Assembly: GCA_023425905.1 (NCBI GenBank)
Contig: JAFABT010000162.1
Coordinates: forward strand, 1-5,423
Length of the DNA: 5,423 nucleotides
Origin: Actinomycetes bacterium
GTDB taxonomy: Bacteria; Actinomycetota; Actinomycetes; Actinomycetales; Cellulomonadaceae
Direction: 5' to 3'
Position 1 is the stretch's first letter. Every line of letters starts with the position of its first letter. The position numbers were made by a program, and so were the translations under genes. The notes beneath the pieces were generated by a model. The model searched no databases. It was given only the letters and a program-made list of their open reading frames with translations, and was not told the DNA's origin. Shown here one piece after another: positions 4,402-5,423 of the stretch.

Positions 4402-5423
4402 GTGCCTGAGCCCGCTCCCCAGTCGAGCCACGGCGCTCGGGCACGCATCCGGGCGGCGTTCGGGCGCGACCCTTCGGCCGAGGACCACGGCGTCCAGATC
4501 GTCGACACGCCCGAGGTGCGGATCCACCATCCGAGCGATCTTCTCGGCATCGTCCTGAGCGCGCTCGGCATCGCCGTCGCCCTGCTCGTCGCGGTGTTCG
4601 CCCATGGGACGACGGCGGGGGTCACGGAGGACGTCCAGGGCATCTCGACGTGGCTGCAGCGCATCTTCGTCGTCCCGGTCACGGTGCTCGAGGGCCTGCT
4701 CACCGTCTTCGTCCCCGTCGCGGTCCTCGGCGAGCTCGGGCTGCGCCGCCTGGGCCGGCAGGTGCTCGAGACGCTCGCTGCGGGTGCGCTCGGGCTGCTC
4801 GCCGCGGCGATCGCCTACTGGCTCACCCTGGGCTTCGGGTCGCCCACGCTCGTGGCGGCTCTCAGCCTGTGGGTCGGCGGCGAGTGGACGGTCGTGCTCC
4901 CCGCCTACCTCGCGGTGCTCGTCGCGATGATCACGGCCGCCGGACCGCGGGCACGACGCCGCTCGATCGCCTGGTCGTGGAACTTCACGTGGGTGACGGT
5001 CGCCGTTCTCCTCATCACCGCGCAGGTGTCGGTCCCCGGTGTCATCACGGTCGTCCTCCTCGGGCGGATGGCAGGGCTCGCGGTCCGCTACGTCTCGGGC
5101 GTCCAGTCCGAGCGGGCGTACGGGCCGGCGCTCGTTCGAGGCATCCGGTCGGCAGGGTTCGACCCGGTGCGCCTCGTCCGCATCACGGGGGTGAGCGACG
5201 AGGACACGAGCGACGCGCCGACCGAGGCGAGCGACGCGTCCTCGGACGCGCTCACGCGCAACGCCGACAACCGCGTCTACGCGATGACGACGTCGGCCGG
5301 GCTCCGCTTCGACGTCGTCGTCGTCGACGGGGACAGGCAGGTCATCGGCGCGCTCACCCTGCTGTGGCGCTCGTTGCGGCTGCGCGGCATCGACGGCCGC
5401 GCCGTCGTCTCCCTGCGTCAGGC
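4402..5423 (+). CDS. Lysylphosphatidylglycerol-synthase TM-domain (TIGR00374/YbhN-like) membrane protein, N-terminal part
   Basis: The first 340 residues are visible and the frame runs off the right edge without a stop. After a charged 45-residue N-terminus (VQIVDTPEVRIHHPSDLLG at 31-49) come about six membrane helices (near 47-67, 87-110, 121-142, 163-180, 193-210 and 211-230), then YVSGVQSERAYG (230-241). A soluble region starts with AGFDPVRLVRITGVSDED (251-268), an acidic low-complexity linker (267-283), and a block resembling the start of a kinase-like fold (RVYAMTTSAG, then DVVVVDGDRQVIG, then RSLRLRGIDGRAVVSLRQ). I recognise this arrangement from large actinobacterial proteins whose C-terminus carries the lysylphosphatidylglycerol-synthase/UPF0104 membrane domain. 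That domain is outside the window, so the name rests on recall. The GTG start is set by the gap after the CPBP gene and the -10 box at 4390. Likely role: envelope lipid or cell-surface function, unproven. Confidence 0.75.
   Translation, partial: MPEPAPQSSHGARARIRAAFGRDPSAEDHGVQIVDTPEVRIHHPSDLLGIVLSALGIAVALLVAVFAHGTTAGVTEDVQGISTWLQRIFVVPVTVLEGLLTVFVPVAVLGELGLRRLGRQVLETLAAGALGLLAAAIAYWLTLGFGSPTLVAALSLWVGGEWTVVLPAYLAVLVAMITAAGPRARRRSIAWSWNFTWVTVAVLLITAQVSVPGVITVVLLGRMAGLAVRYVSGVQSERAYGPALVRGIRSAGFDPVRLVRITGVSDEDTSDAPTEASDASSDALTRNADNRVYAMTTSAGLRFDVVVVDGDRQVIGALTLLWRSLRLRGIDGRAVVSLRQ

Noticed and set aside
3559..4605. Long minus-strand open frame, rich in Asp, Glu, Arg and His, opposite the CPBP gene.
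   Set aside because: It is an antisense shadow of a strongly supported membrane protein, with no recognisable domain and a composition typical of the reverse frame of GC-rich genes.

Overview
The window is very GC-rich. Its coding frames have G or C at nearly all third codon positions, GTG/ATG starts, and TAnnnT -10 boxes 6-7 bases before start codons (leaderless style). This points to a high-GC actinomycete; the protein styles suggest the Cellulomonadaceae/Promicromonosporaceae area, but I cannot place it to genus.

Layout, left to right: (1) 11-258, a C/G-run block and an 11-unit, 21-bp tandem array (array 1). (2) 366-1283 (+), an orphan protein with an AbiEi-like winged-helix N-terminus and a PD-(D/E)XK/DUF559-type nuclease domain. 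(3) 1314-1450, a second array of the same 21-bp repeat (array 2) in the gap between convergent genes. (4) 1453-3179 (-), a two-gene ABC-2 exporter operon, ATPase then permease, joined by an ATGA overlap. (5) 3180-3612, a divergent intergenic region with the ATPase leader, a 12-unit array of the same repeat (array 3), a strong G-quadruplex-type G-run cluster and a leaderless promoter. (6) 3613-4392 (+), a CPBP-family intramembrane protease-like protein. (7) 4402 to the right edge (+), the N-terminal 340 residues of a large membrane protein resembling the actinobacterial lysylphosphatidylglycerol-synthase transmembrane-domain (TIGR00374/YbhN-like) proteins.

The genes themselves are ordinary. 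The exporter pair is one functional unit. The CPBP gene and the membrane gene are 9 bp apart and are probably co-expressed, the second also having its own likely promoter. The nuclease-like gene stands alone.

The unusual part is non-coding. Every intergenic gap longer than 100 bp carries an array of the same degenerate 21-bp unit: core ACCCGCG, three variable bases, then a (C/T)TCGGC-like half. All arrays are in exact 21-bp register (about two helical turns). They are polarised: read along the ACCCGCG strand, each ends in a run of G-tracts on that same strand. Arrays 1 and 2 also begin with the same cap, CGCTACGGAACCYGCGT. Array 1 is inverted relative to arrays 2 and 3, so the nuclease-like gene is bracketed by inverted caps with the arrays pointing outward. 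I do not recognise this repeat as a named family. It is the best candidate here for something undescribed; its function is unknown.
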